DNA of 7,832 nucleotides from SM1-50 sp964467345 (lineage in GTDB: Archaea; Thermoplasmatota; E2; DHVEG-1), in NCBI GenBank assembly GCA_964467345.1, contig CAYXPY010000056.1:1-7832 (forward strand). Direction: 5' to 3'. Below are positions 1 to 6,933 of the stretch, piece by piece; within the stretch, counting starts at the first letter, position 1; each line of letters opens with the position of its first letter. Below the pieces are notes generated by a model. It was given only the letters and a program-made list of their open reading frames with translations, was not told the DNA's origin and ran no database searches. Position numbers and translations under genes: made by a program.

Positions 1-366
1 AATAAATTCTGCAGTGCTTGTCGGATCAACCCCTGGTAACGTAGCAATCACGTTTTTACTTCGAAAACCAGCATACCGCCAGTCATGGAACTCGACATCA
101 AGACCCATCTGGTCAAAACAGTTATAGATATATTCTGCGGCAAGGGTACAATTGATAGACCCGGTGTAACGAGGCCCGAACTTCAGCAGTCCTTGATGAT
201 ACTGCCGTACTAACGACTCATCGATCTGATTAATCATCTCAATGATCGCTGAATCATCTAAGGAGAATGATCTTTGCTCCGATTTCACATCTCCCGCGAG
301 AGTAACACTCGTCGCTCCAGGGATAAGAAGGACAACGACTACTAAAACAAACACTGTTTTTCTCAT
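1..366 (-). CDS. Secreted M28-like aminopeptidase, N-terminal part (cut by window edge)
   Basis: Reading the minus strand from the ATG at 366 gives 122 uninterrupted codons to the left edge, so the C-terminus lies outside the window. Residues 1-27 look like a signal peptide: MRK, a long Val/Leu run, then a small-residue cleavage region. The mature part contains FGPRYTGS (about residues 63-70), an amphipathic helix with AAEYIYNCF, GLDVEFHDW, and SKNVIATLPGVDP (about 103-115). In M28 zinc aminopeptidases this order (GPR.tGS, helix, GL.v, sNViA.lPG) immediately precedes the zinc-ligand HxD motif. The metal ligands themselves are not visible, so the family call is by pattern only. The expected role is extracellular release of N-terminal amino acids, complementing the neighbouring C25 and M14 peptidases. 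The start is supported by the signal peptide and a TATA box about 35-43 bases upstream. No Shine-Dalgarno sequence precedes it, so the 5' leader is probably very short. Confidence 0.72.
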   Translation of the reverse strand, partial: MRKTVFVLVVVVLLIPGATSVTLAGDVKSEQRSFSLDDSAIIEMINQIDESLVRQYHQGLLKFGPRYTGSINCTLAAEYIYNCFDQMGLDVEFHDWRYAGFRSKNVIATLPGVDPTSTAEFI

Positions 367-400
367 AGTATTCTTCACTGTTCAACTGATTGAGCTTTGA

Positions 401-409
401 TTATATAAA
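401..409 (-). promoter_or_regulatory. TATA box for the M28-like gene
   Basis: The minus strand reads TTTATATAA, a strong archaeal box A, with purine-rich AAGAAATG just upstream as a possible BRE. Transcription expected about 25 bases downstream would start near 380, leaving a leader of roughly 14 bases before the ATG at 366. It lies just after the terminator of the upstream C25-A gene, so the M28 gene looks independently transcribed. Confidence 0.6.
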
Positions 410-420
410 CATTTCTTAAT

Positions 421-447
421 AAAAAAAAGAGATGAGAAAGAAAAAAA
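421..447 (-). terminator. T-rich terminator of C25-A
   Basis: On the minus strand, just after the TAA at 456-454, there is a run of seven T (447-441), a pyrimidine-rich stretch, then a run of eight T (428-421). Consecutive oligo-T tracts are the usual archaeal intrinsic termination signal. A 6-bp inverted repeat at 457-471 lies immediately before it but inside the coding sequence. Confidence 0.6.
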
Positions 448-453
448 GAGGTA

Positions 454-2337
454 TTAGGAGGGATACCCTCCGATGAGCAGACTTGGGTCGCCAAGCAACG
501 CCCATTGCTGAACGATCTTGCAGTCCGTCTGGTCATCCATCGGTGGATGCTCGTTCATATAATAGACAAGATCCGTCCCATGGGTCTCCCCAAGGTTCAC
601 CTTCCCATCATGATATGCCTTGAAGAACAACCACTCCATGTGTCGTCCTCTCTGCGTTAACGTCTGCGCCCCGGGTTCCCCATACCCAAGCCCGGTATTT
701 GCTATGATGGCGATAGAGCCTCCTCGACTATGACTGGCCATCGCCCATGCCCAGCACCGAGGGATCCATTGGTAGTACCAAAACTCGCCAAACGGCCGGG
801 TTGATTGGAAATACGCCAACCCGCCCTCCAATATCCCTTTGATCATGTTAGCGAGACTGGTATTGTACTGCGCATTATGGCAGCCGCCGACGATGACGAC
901 CGGTAGTTTCTCACCATTGGAGAGTGTCTTCATCTGAAACGCGTTGGGGCCATCCACCCATGACTCATTCCTCGGAGGATGGTTCGACCAGACCATGGGG
1001 TTCCCATGACCTGAGAAATGAACAAACCCGCAGCCTTTGCTTATCTCATCAAGCACTGAATCAGGATCTGTGAAACGGCCATTCGACGTCCAGAGCATCG
1101 AGGCTTCAAACCCAAGGCCTTCCAGCTGCTGGAACGATGCATTCGTCGCAAGTTCACCTTCATAGTAAGGGTCATTAACAGCAGGATAGGTATCACCAGC
1201 GACACCGACAAAAGTCTTGAACCATTCAGCATCATACGCGCTTGTCTCATAGGTGATTATTTTTTTCACCATGGTTTTTACCTGTGCAACACTGGTACAG
1301 GGGAGCCGACCGACGTACACCTCAGGGTACATGTCCAGGATGTCTTTTTGTGTGACGGTCCATTCCGCAAAGATCCCATTCTCGTTGGAATCCCAGCTGG
1401 AGAAACTCCCATTGCTGTCGTATACATCGGCGAAATACAGATCGGTCAGATACGATCCTTCCCCTCCATCATTGAGTTGGGAGTATCGGACCGGCACCCA
1501 CCATTTTTCTTGGTTAACCCCCCCGTTTCTCCCACCGACGAGAAGGACGTATTTTGTCCGCCACTGGTCAAAGGCATTCTTTATGAAGTATTTCATCTCC
1601 TCAGCACAGTCCCGTCCCTCGGCAGTGAAATAGACGCCATCGCAGATCTCATCACGAGTGACCAGTTTTGTCGTCATCCCTTTGTCAATCTTATGGGTGA
1701 CAAGTGGTTCTAAGGCGTCTGTGAATTTTTCTGGGGCGATGATGACAAGTTCGTATTCATCTAAAATCATTGTCGATTGTTGCTCAGGAAGTTCGTAGGT
1801 AATCATGATTTCTGCATCACTTGCCTCTCGCAGGAGGTTTTCTGATGGAAGATACTCCACTGGGTAGAGGTGTACCGCAACAAATGTTGCTAGAGTATCA
1901 CCGTCACGTCCCGCAGCGATATGGTGCGTATAGGGTTGCTCAGGATAGACTGATACAGAAGCTGGCTCAGCAGGTCTATTGTGTATTGATGCTGCGGTAT
2001 CTGCAATAGCAGGTTCAGCAAGCTTCAGTGGTTTTAAGATGATTCTTTCGTATCTTTCAGAATAACGAACGCTGATATCGGTAATCTTCGTCAGAAACGG
2101 GAAGGTGTATACACGAGTCACGACCGGTAGGACATACTGCCCCTGAGTCGTCGAATAGGATGTTGCTTCAGAAAGACCAACAATCGTATATTCATCAGTA
2201 TCAGAGAGTTGAACCGATGAAAACACAATAGTGTCTATTTTTTTTGCACTGTTCTTCTCTGAGAACGAAGAGGCGATTGCCCCATAACTGCTTAGAAGTA
2301 CCATCGTTATGAGTATTCCTACGAGACCTTTCTTCAT
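454..2337 (-). CDS. Secreted gingipain-like cysteine peptidase, family C25 (paralogue A)
   Basis: A 627-residue endopeptidase predicted to act outside the cell. Residues 1-23 form a signal peptide (MKKG, hydrophobic core, AIAS). Residues about 24-190 are a beta-rich prodomain with the YTFPF motif at 77-81, as in C25 propeptides. The catalytic domain starts near 195 (YELVIIAP). It contains YVLLVGGR (263-270), a DLYFADVYD segment (299-307), an acidic Asn/Asp loop at 316-325 that probably binds calcium, PEVYVGRL (338-345), the catalytic His444 in SGHG (442-445) and the catalytic Cys486 in GGC (484-486). The LLGDPSL block (614-620) closes the domain as in other C25 enzymes. No C-terminal transmembrane segment or Por-type sorting domain is visible, so it is probably released. 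The Arg/Lys specificity of true gingipains cannot be read from this sequence. The start is fixed by the signal peptide and AGGGGA six bases upstream. It is paralogous to the gene at 4952-6853 but has its own promoter and terminator. Confidence 0.9.
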   Translation of the reverse strand: MKKGLVGILITMVLLSSYGAIASSFSEKNSAKKIDTIVFSSVQLSDTDEYTIVGLSEATSYSTTQGQYVLPVVTRVYTFPFLTKITDISVRYSERYERIILKPLKLAEPAIADTAASIHNRPAEPASVSVYPEQPYTHHIAAGRDGDTLATFVAVHLYPVEYLPSENLLREASDAEIMITYELPEQQSTMILDEYELVIIAPEKFTDALEPLVTHKIDKGMTTKLVTRDEICDGVYFTAEGRDCAEEMKYFIKNAFDQWRTKYVLLVGGRNGGVNQEKWWVPVRYSQLNDGGEGSYLTDLYFADVYDSNGSFSSWDSNENGIFAEWTVTQKDILDMYPEVYVGRLPCTSVAQVKTMVKKIITYETSAYDAEWFKTFVGVAGDTYPAVNDPYYEGELATNASFQQLEGLGFEASMLWTSNGRFTDPDSVLDEISKGCGFVHFSGHGNPMVWSNHPPRNESWVDGPNAFQMKTLSNGEKLPVVIVGGCHNAQYNTSLANMIKGILEGGLAYFQSTRPFGEFWYYQWIPRCWAWAMASHSRGGSIAIIANTGLGYGEPGAQTLTQRGRHMEWLFFKAYHDGKVNLGETHGTDLVYYMNEHPPMDDQTDCKIVQQWALLGDPSLLIGGYPS

Positions 2338-2343
2338 AGAATA

Positions 2344-2349
2344 TCCCCT
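2344..2349 (-). promoter_or_regulatory. Ribosome-binding site of C25-A (AGGGGA)
   Basis: AGGGGA lies six bases before the ATG at 2337. The paralogue C25-B has the same hexamer at the same spacing, which supports both start choices. It is an imperfect match to the anti-Shine-Dalgarno sequence. Confidence 0.5.
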
Positions 2350-2369
2350 TATTATCTAAAAATATAGAC

Positions 2370-2399
2370 TGTGAATGATATTTAAACCTTTGTGAATGA
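2370..2399. repeat. 9-bp direct repeat flanking the C25-A TATA box
   Basis: TGTGAATGA occurs at 2370-2378 and again at 2391-2399 (TCATTCACA on the transcribed strand). The copies are 21 bp apart start to start, two helical turns, and sit on either side of the TATA box with slight overlap on one side. This geometry would suit a dimeric regulator bound on one face of the DNA. It could also be chance in a short A+T-rich region. Confidence 0.35.
2377..2387 (-). promoter_or_regulatory. TATA box for C25-A
   Basis: The minus strand reads GTTTAAATATC. It is centred about 45 bases upstream of the ATG at 2337, so a start site near 2357 would leave a leader of about 20 bases containing the AGGGGA site. 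It lies between the M14 terminator and the C25-A gene, so C25-A need not depend on the upstream operon. Confidence 0.55.
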
Positions 2400-2407
2400 A
2401 GCCCGGT

Positions 2408-2440
2408 AAAAAAGAAAGAAAAAAGGGGTTATTTGACCCC
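2408..2440 (-). terminator. Hairpin plus T-tract terminator of the M14 gene / C25-B operon
   Basis: On the minus strand the end of the M14 gene forms a 5-bp stem, GGGGT (2440-2436) with ACCCC (2429-2425), and a 6-base loop containing most of the TAA stop. It is followed directly by T6 (2424-2419), TTT (2417-2415) and T6 (2413-2408) separated by single C residues. The T tracts alone would be an archaeal terminator; the hairpin is an extra feature. Confidence 0.65.
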
Positions 2441-4948
2441 GACGACGAAAATCAGCAACACGGTTCCTTGGGCGGTTGCCTCAGCTGCTCCGACGTATGT
2501 TTCTATCCCTGTCTTTCCCAGACCGACCACAAAGTCCTTCACTGTGACTGAGTCACCAGCCGCAAGGCTTGCGATGGTACCTGATTTTGTTTTCCCAACG
2601 AAAATCAACGCCCCGTCAAGAGAAATCGTCCAGCTGAGGTTTGTCAATGGTTCTGTCCCAGTGTTCTTGATGGTCGCTGACACACCAATACCACCGTTGA
2701 TCGTAATGGTGACTGGTGGGACTTCCTGTTGAATAGTGAAACTGGTGCTTTTCTCAGGCTCTGTGTTGCCGACGATATCGACTGAATAGAACCGGACGGT
2801 ATGATTCCCGTTCGTGGAAACCACGAATGGTGCCGTGTAGGTAACCCATGCTGCGTCGTCAAGCCTGTATTTTGTGTAGTCCACCCCTGACTCATCAGTC
2901 GCGGTGAGGCTCACGGTGACCGGGCTGACATAGACATCGCCATCCATTTCCCCTGTTAATGTGCATGTGGTGACTGGTGGTGATAGGTCTTCACCCAGGA
3001 TGACTACGATATTTTCCAGTGTACTAAAATCGCACCATCCACGGGCATCGTTATGTCCTTTCACCCGGTAGTAATAGGTGCCATTGTTCTTACCAGTGAC
3101 ATCGTAATAGGTGTTCGTAATAGAGCTTGAAAGTGTTGTCACGGTCTGGAACGTGGCGACTGGGGTGATGTCATCTACATAGAATCCCTCTTGAAGCGTC
3201 CCTTGATCGGTGCTGTATCTGAATCTGATGAAAATGGATTTATTGACGTACTTTCCCAGGTCATATTCCTTGTATTGCCAGGTGCTGGAGGATCCCATGA
3301 AGACGTCTAAAACATCATAGGCGCGGCCATCTGTGCTGACTTCCACAAAGGCTGCATCGTAGTTGTTCTCTGTGGTGTACCAACACCAGAAGGATAACGT
3401 GGTCTCAGCGGTGATTGGTATAGGGGAGACGGTTGTCATCGCAGAGGTATCTGAGTTCAGATACCGGGATTTATAGCTTGAGCCACCAGAGTGATATCTG
3501 GCTGTTGAGAGAGCAAATCCCTCAAGAGTCCATTTTCCAGAGCCGGATTCCGCATCATCTGTCGCCATGGTAAGCCCGGTGAGTTCATCAAGTTGGAAAT
3601 AATCAGGGTCTGCGGTTGGATTCTGCTCTTGCCAGGAGACTCGATAGTTCCCGTCAGCGTCACTGGTGAGCTCATCAAGTTTTGGTGGAATCACTCGGGG
3701 GATGACCGTATCTCGGATGTTTTCTGCTTCTTGGAGTAGATAATGCGCACCATCGCAGTTCTCCCTACAGATCTGATCTAGGTACCCTTCGGAGGGATGG
3801 AACGAGGAACACGCCTCGATGGTGTAAGCAAAGGTAGGTCTCCCGAGAACATAGTGAGTGTACCCATATGACCAATCTATGGTATCACCAGTGGTTGGAT
3901 ACAAGCCGTATGCTTGTTTCGGGGTATACGTCCCTGAGCCGCTTTGTCTGGTGATGCGCTGAGCGATCCCTGTCCCGACTGCTCCCATGTAGGTTGCATC
4001 TGGGGTGGTTGATGAGGTATACCCCCAAGGCCAATACAGCTCCTCCTGGTAGGTATGATAGGAGATCAACGCGCAGATTTCATGTTGGACGATAAAATTT
4101 CGGATCGCCTGGATTTCAAGTTCTGAGGTTGGTCCAGGGCCACAATACGTCTCATCACTGGAATGATGGGTCACAGATCCTGAGCCAATCGAACCCCATG
4201 CCCCTTTAATTTCACCATTACTTGAACCGTTGTAGTTACGGTTCAGATCAACACCATAGGTGCCGTACTGGGAGAAGTAATGACGGTTCTTTCGCCAGTC
4301 ATTCCCTTGATCATGACAGTAGTAGTATCCATCCGGGTTCACACAGGGGATGATCCATATCCTGCGGTTGTTCACAAGATCTGTTATGGTCGCGTTCGCC
4401 CCGTATCCCGCTGTCAGGTTGTTGGCGATGTGAAGACAGATTTCCACGGTTGGCCATTCACGAGCGTGATGCAGCCCCATGAACAACACCTCTGGTTCTC
4501 CTTCATCGACGCCAGGGTTATCGGTTACTTCCAGACACCAGATGGTACGATTCTGATAACTGGTCCCAACGCTAAACAGATTCGTGATGCCGGGATAGTC
4601 GTCTGCAATGTCTTGGAGGATCGTCTGAACCTGGGCAAACGTATGGTAGGATCCCATCATTTCCATATGATACGCATCCATATCCGGGATGAGAACACTA
4701 TAGGGTATCTGCTGATTAATCAGCTCTTGAACTTGGTATCCAGAAATGATGATGTCAACCCATTCACCAGGGCTTTCTGCGATATACTCCGCATCTTTCG
4801 GCAGAGCCACGTACCCTTCTGATATATCAATCCTGATAAGAGCATTTGCCGTTAATGGGACCTCATCAAAGGAAGAACCGGAGACCGCAAGAGATGACAC
4901 AAGAAGGAAGCATGCTATCCCAAGGCCGAGTATCTTCTGTGAACTCAT
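2429..4948 (-). CDS. Secreted modular zinc carboxypeptidase, family M14
   Basis: An 839-residue exopeptidase predicted to remove C-terminal amino acids outside the cell. Residues 1-24 are a signal peptide and about 25-95 a prodomain-like segment. The M14 catalytic domain spans about 97-410. Zinc ligands are His161 and Glu164 (HARE in GLHHAREW) and His298 (SYHTY). Asn236/Arg237 in DLNRNY bind the substrate carboxylate, Tyr350 matches Tyr248 of carboxypeptidase A, and Glu378 (TIEA) is the catalytic glutamate. By hand alignment Ile357 falls at carboxypeptidase A position 255, suggesting preference for hydrophobic C-termini. Then come a fibronectin-III-like fold (about 421-457 and 600-648) interrupted by a MAM-like jelly roll (about 462-598), an Ig/OmpL47-like domain (about 652-740) and a C-terminal domain (744-839) ending in a short hydrophobic strand. 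The start is fixed by GGAGG eight bases upstream. It is the second gene of an operon with C25-B, three bases after that gene's stop. Confidence 0.92.
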   Translation of the reverse strand: MSSQKILGLGIACFLLVSSLAVSGSSFDEVPLTANALIRIDISEGYVALPKDAEYIAESPGEWVDIIISGYQVQELINQQIPYSVLIPDMDAYHMEMMGSYHTFAQVQTILQDIADDYPGITNLFSVGTSYQNRTIWCLEVTDNPGVDEGEPEVLFMGLHHAREWPTVEICLHIANNLTAGYGANATITDLVNNRRIWIIPCVNPDGYYYCHDQGNDWRKNRHYFSQYGTYGVDLNRNYNGSSNGEIKGAWGSIGSGSVTHHSSDETYCGPGPTSELEIQAIRNFIVQHEICALISYHTYQEELYWPWGYTSSTTPDATYMGAVGTGIAQRITRQSGSGTYTPKQAYGLYPTTGDTIDWSYGYTHYVLGRPTFAYTIEACSSFHPSEGYLDQICRENCDGAHYLLQEAENIRDTVIPRVIPPKLDELTSDADGNYRVSWQEQNPTADPDYFQLDELTGLTMATDDAESGSGKWTLEGFALSTARYHSGGSSYKSRYLNSDTSAMTTVSPIPITAETTLSFWCWYTTENNYDAAFVEVSTDGRAYDVLDVFMGSSSTWQYKEYDLGKYVNKSIFIRFRYSTDQGTLQEGFYVDDITPVATFQTVTTLSSSITNTYYDVTGKNNGTYYYRVKGHNDARGWCDFSTLENIVVILGEDLSPPVTTCTLTGEMDGDVYVSPVTVSLTATDESGVDYTKYRLDDAAWVTYTAPFVVSTNGNHTVRFYSVDIVGNTEPEKSTSFTIQQEVPPVTITINGGIGVSATIKNTGTEPLTNLSWTISLDGALIFVGKTKSGTIASLAAGDSVTVKDFVVGLGKTGIETYVGAAEATAQGTVLLIFVVGVK

Positions 4949-4951
4949 GGG

Positions 4952-6853
4952 TTATCCCTCCAGGGTATATCCTCCGATTTGAAGACTGGGGTCACCAAGA
5001 AGGACAAACTCCTGGACCGTCTTACAATCCAGTTTCTCCAGCATCGGTGGAAACGCGTTCAGATAATCAATCAGAGCCTGGGTGTGTGCTTCACCAAGGA
5101 TGGTGATGTTGTTCACACCGTAATTTTTAAAGAACTGCGTGTTGACAAACCCTGAGTAAAACTGAGTACAGTCAGGGATGGAATCGTTGTTGTAATCGCC
5201 CTCTGCGAACCAGTCAAGCCCTGTGTATGCCATGGTTGCGATGCTTCCCCCGTTTTTCACGCTGATGAGTTTCCATGCCCAGCATTCCGGGGTCCATTCT
5301 CCCAGGTAGAATCTCCATTGGAAGTATTTCAATCGCTCCTGGATGATTCCTTTCAGGATGTTCAGCAGACTGGTGTTGAACTGTCCGTTATGGCATCCCC
5401 CGCAGACGGTGACCGGAAGCTGCTGACCGTTCTTCAGGTTCGGCATGTCTTTGACTTGTAACCCAGTAATCCAGATGCTCTCGTTGTTTGGTGGATGCGT
5501 GGACCAGGACATCGGGTTGCCGTGCCCGTCAAAGAAAAGGAAACCACACCCTTCGTTGATGCCGTCGATGACATCCTGAGGACCGGTGAAGCTCCCTGTA
5601 GACGTCCAGAGTTTGACGCCTTCAAAACCAGTCATGTATTCCAAGGCTAGTTTGTTCTCCTCTTCCCCTTCATACCAGGGGTCTCCAGGGATTGGTGCGG
5701 AATCCCCACCGACCACAACCATCCTGTTGAACCACTCCGTTCCCGCGGTTGTTGTCTCATACGTGATGATTTTGTTGACGACGGTCTTTACTTGAAGGAC
5801 GTTTTTACAGGCAAGTCTTCCGACACAAACCTCAGGGTACATGTCAAGGATGTCTTTTCCTTGGTTGTTCCATTCAGCAAAAATATCATTGCCATTGGAA
5901 TCCCAGGATGAAAAATTCCCATAGGCATCGTAGATATCAGCGAAATACAGATCGGAAAGGTAGCCTCCCTCCCAGTTATACCCATCATCAAGATTGGTGT
6001 ATCGGACTGGCACCCACCATTTTTCATTTAAGACACCACCGTATCTGCCTCCAACGAGAAGAACGTATCTCGTGCCCCATTGGTCAAAGGCGTTCTTGAT
6101 GAAGTATTTCATCTCCTCAGCACAGTCCCGTCCCTCGGCAGGGAAGTAGACGCCATCGCAGATCTCGTTGCGTGTGACGAGTTTTGTGCTGACACCGTTG
6201 TCGATTTTATGGTCAACCAATGGTTGTAATGCTGCAGAGAACTCTTTCGGAGCGATGATTACGAGACTGTAGTCATCAGCACGGGATGGTTGTGATGAAG
6301 GCAGTTTATATGTTATTGACAGGGTTGCCTTGTTGCGGAAGAGCAGGAGGTGTTCTTCTTGTTTGTATTGGACGGGGAAGCATCTGATGGTGACATACAG
6401 AACATGGTCATGACCTTGGAGTCCTGCACCAAGATGATACTCGAAGAGTGCCTCCGGGTAGATTGATCCGATCGGTTCACCTGTTTGCCCATAAGTGACT
6501 TTTTTACCATCGATGATGGTGACCGGGTTGTTCGAAACCATCAGCCTCTGCTCAAGATTGTACTGCTCGGGTTCTGAGAAGGTCATTTCTATGGTTTGTA
6601 TGGTTGTTCCGAACGGGAAGGTATAGGTGATGACTGATGCCGGTAGAAGGGGTGCATCAGGTTGAGAGAGCCATGCGTTTGAGTTTTCTAGGGAAACCAC
6701 AGCAGAGCCGTCTTTGGTTGTGATCTCCATATTTGTGAACGAGAACGTCTCTGTTTTTGTGAGAATGTTTTCTGCGGGTTGAGTGACAGCTGCAGCTCCT
6801 AGTCCACTCAGGACCATACTTATTACTAATACTATTGGTACTATATTTTTCAT
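4952..6853 (-). CDS. Secreted gingipain-like cysteine peptidase, family C25 (paralogue B)
   Basis: A 633-residue endopeptidase, first gene of an operon with the M14 carboxypeptidase. Residues 1-22 form a signal peptide (MKN, hydrophobic core, GAAA). A beta-rich prodomain follows to about 190, with YTFPF at 77-81. The catalytic domain shows YVLLVGGR (263-270), DLYFADIYD (301-309), a probable calcium loop around 318-327, PEVCVGRL (340-347), catalytic His444 in DGHG (442-445), catalytic Cys487 in GGC (485-487) and LLGDPSL (618-624). Compared with paralogue A, the residue before the GHG motif is Asp rather than Ser, Cys484 lies close to the nucleophile, and an Asp/Asn-rich insertion is seen near 547-562 (EGDYNNDS). 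Cys232 and Cys244 are shared by both paralogues and could form a disulfide. No membrane anchor or C-terminal sorting domain is visible. The likely job is to cut extracellular protein and generate new C-termini for the co-produced M14 enzyme. The start is supported by the signal peptide and AGGGGA six bases upstream. Confidence 0.9.
   Translation of the reverse strand: MKNIVPIVLVISMVLSGLGAAAVTQPAENILTKTETFSFTNMEITTKDGSAVVSLENSNAWLSQPDAPLLPASVITYTFPFGTTIQTIEMTFSEPEQYNLEQRLMVSNNPVTIIDGKKVTYGQTGEPIGSIYPEALFEYHLGAGLQGHDHVLYVTIRCFPVQYKQEEHLLLFRNKATLSITYKLPSSQPSRADDYSLVIIAPKEFSAALQPLVDHKIDNGVSTKLVTRNEICDGVYFPAEGRDCAEEMKYFIKNAFDQWGTRYVLLVGGRYGGVLNEKWWVPVRYTNLDDGYNWEGGYLSDLYFADIYDAYGNFSSWDSNGNDIFAEWNNQGKDILDMYPEVCVGRLACKNVLQVKTVVNKIITYETTTAGTEWFNRMVVVGGDSAPIPGDPWYEGEEENKLALEYMTGFEGVKLWTSTGSFTGPQDVIDGINEGCGFLFFDGHGNPMSWSTHPPNNESIWITGLQVKDMPNLKNGQQLPVTVCGGCHNGQFNTSLLNILKGIIQERLKYFQWRFYLGEWTPECWAWKLISVKNGGSIATMAYTGLDWFAEGDYNNDSIPDCTQFYSGFVNTQFFKNYGVNNITILGEAHTQALIDYLNAFPPMLEKLDCKTVQEFVLLGDPSLQIGGYTLEG
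4957..4961 (-). promoter_or_regulatory. Shine-Dalgarno of the M14 gene inside the end of C25-B
   Basis: GGAGG lies eight bases before the ATG at 4948. It is made from the penultimate sense codons of C25-B, and that gene's TAA (4954-4952) falls between the site and the M14 ATG. Ribosomes finishing C25-B therefore stop on top of the M14 initiation region, the arrangement expected for translational coupling. Confidence 0.8.
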
Positions 6854-6859
6854 AGTTTT

Positions 6860-6865
6860 TCCCCT
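6860..6865 (-). promoter_or_regulatory. Ribosome-binding site of C25-B (AGGGGA)
   Basis: AGGGGA lies six bases before the ATG at 6853, the same hexamer and spacing as for paralogue A. It is preceded on the minus strand by an A-rich leader that should be unstructured. Confidence 0.5.
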
Positions 6866-6913
6866 AATTTTTTTTTTCTTAATTGCATATTGTTTGTTTA
6901 CTTGTTTTGAAAG

Positions 6914-6921
6914 AAGTATAA
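6914..6921 (-). promoter_or_regulatory. Candidate proximal TATA box for C25-B
   Basis: The minus strand reads TTATACTT, preceded by an A9 run and CTCC. A start site about 25 bases on, near 6892, would give a leader of about 40 bases. It is a weaker match than the box at 7034-7042, so which one drives the operon is uncertain. Confidence 0.3.
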
Positions 6922-6933
6922 GGAGTTTTTTTT

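Noticed and set aside
457..471. 6-bp inverted repeat GGAGGG-ATA-CCCTCC at the end of C25-A
   Set aside because: It encodes the conserved GGYPS end of the protein and has a 3-base loop. It may add to termination with the T tracts, but coding constraint explains it well enough and I do not list it as a separate element.
1253..1713. Overlapping plus-strand frames of 126 and 121 codons
   Set aside because: Both are antisense to the well-conserved C25-A catalytic domain and have protein-like features only by chance.
4280..4822. 180-codon plus-strand open frame
   Set aside because: It lies antisense to the M14 catalytic domain, whose zinc and substrate residues are intact on the other strand. It has no promoter or ribosome-binding site and no recognisable domain, so it is a shadow of the real gene.
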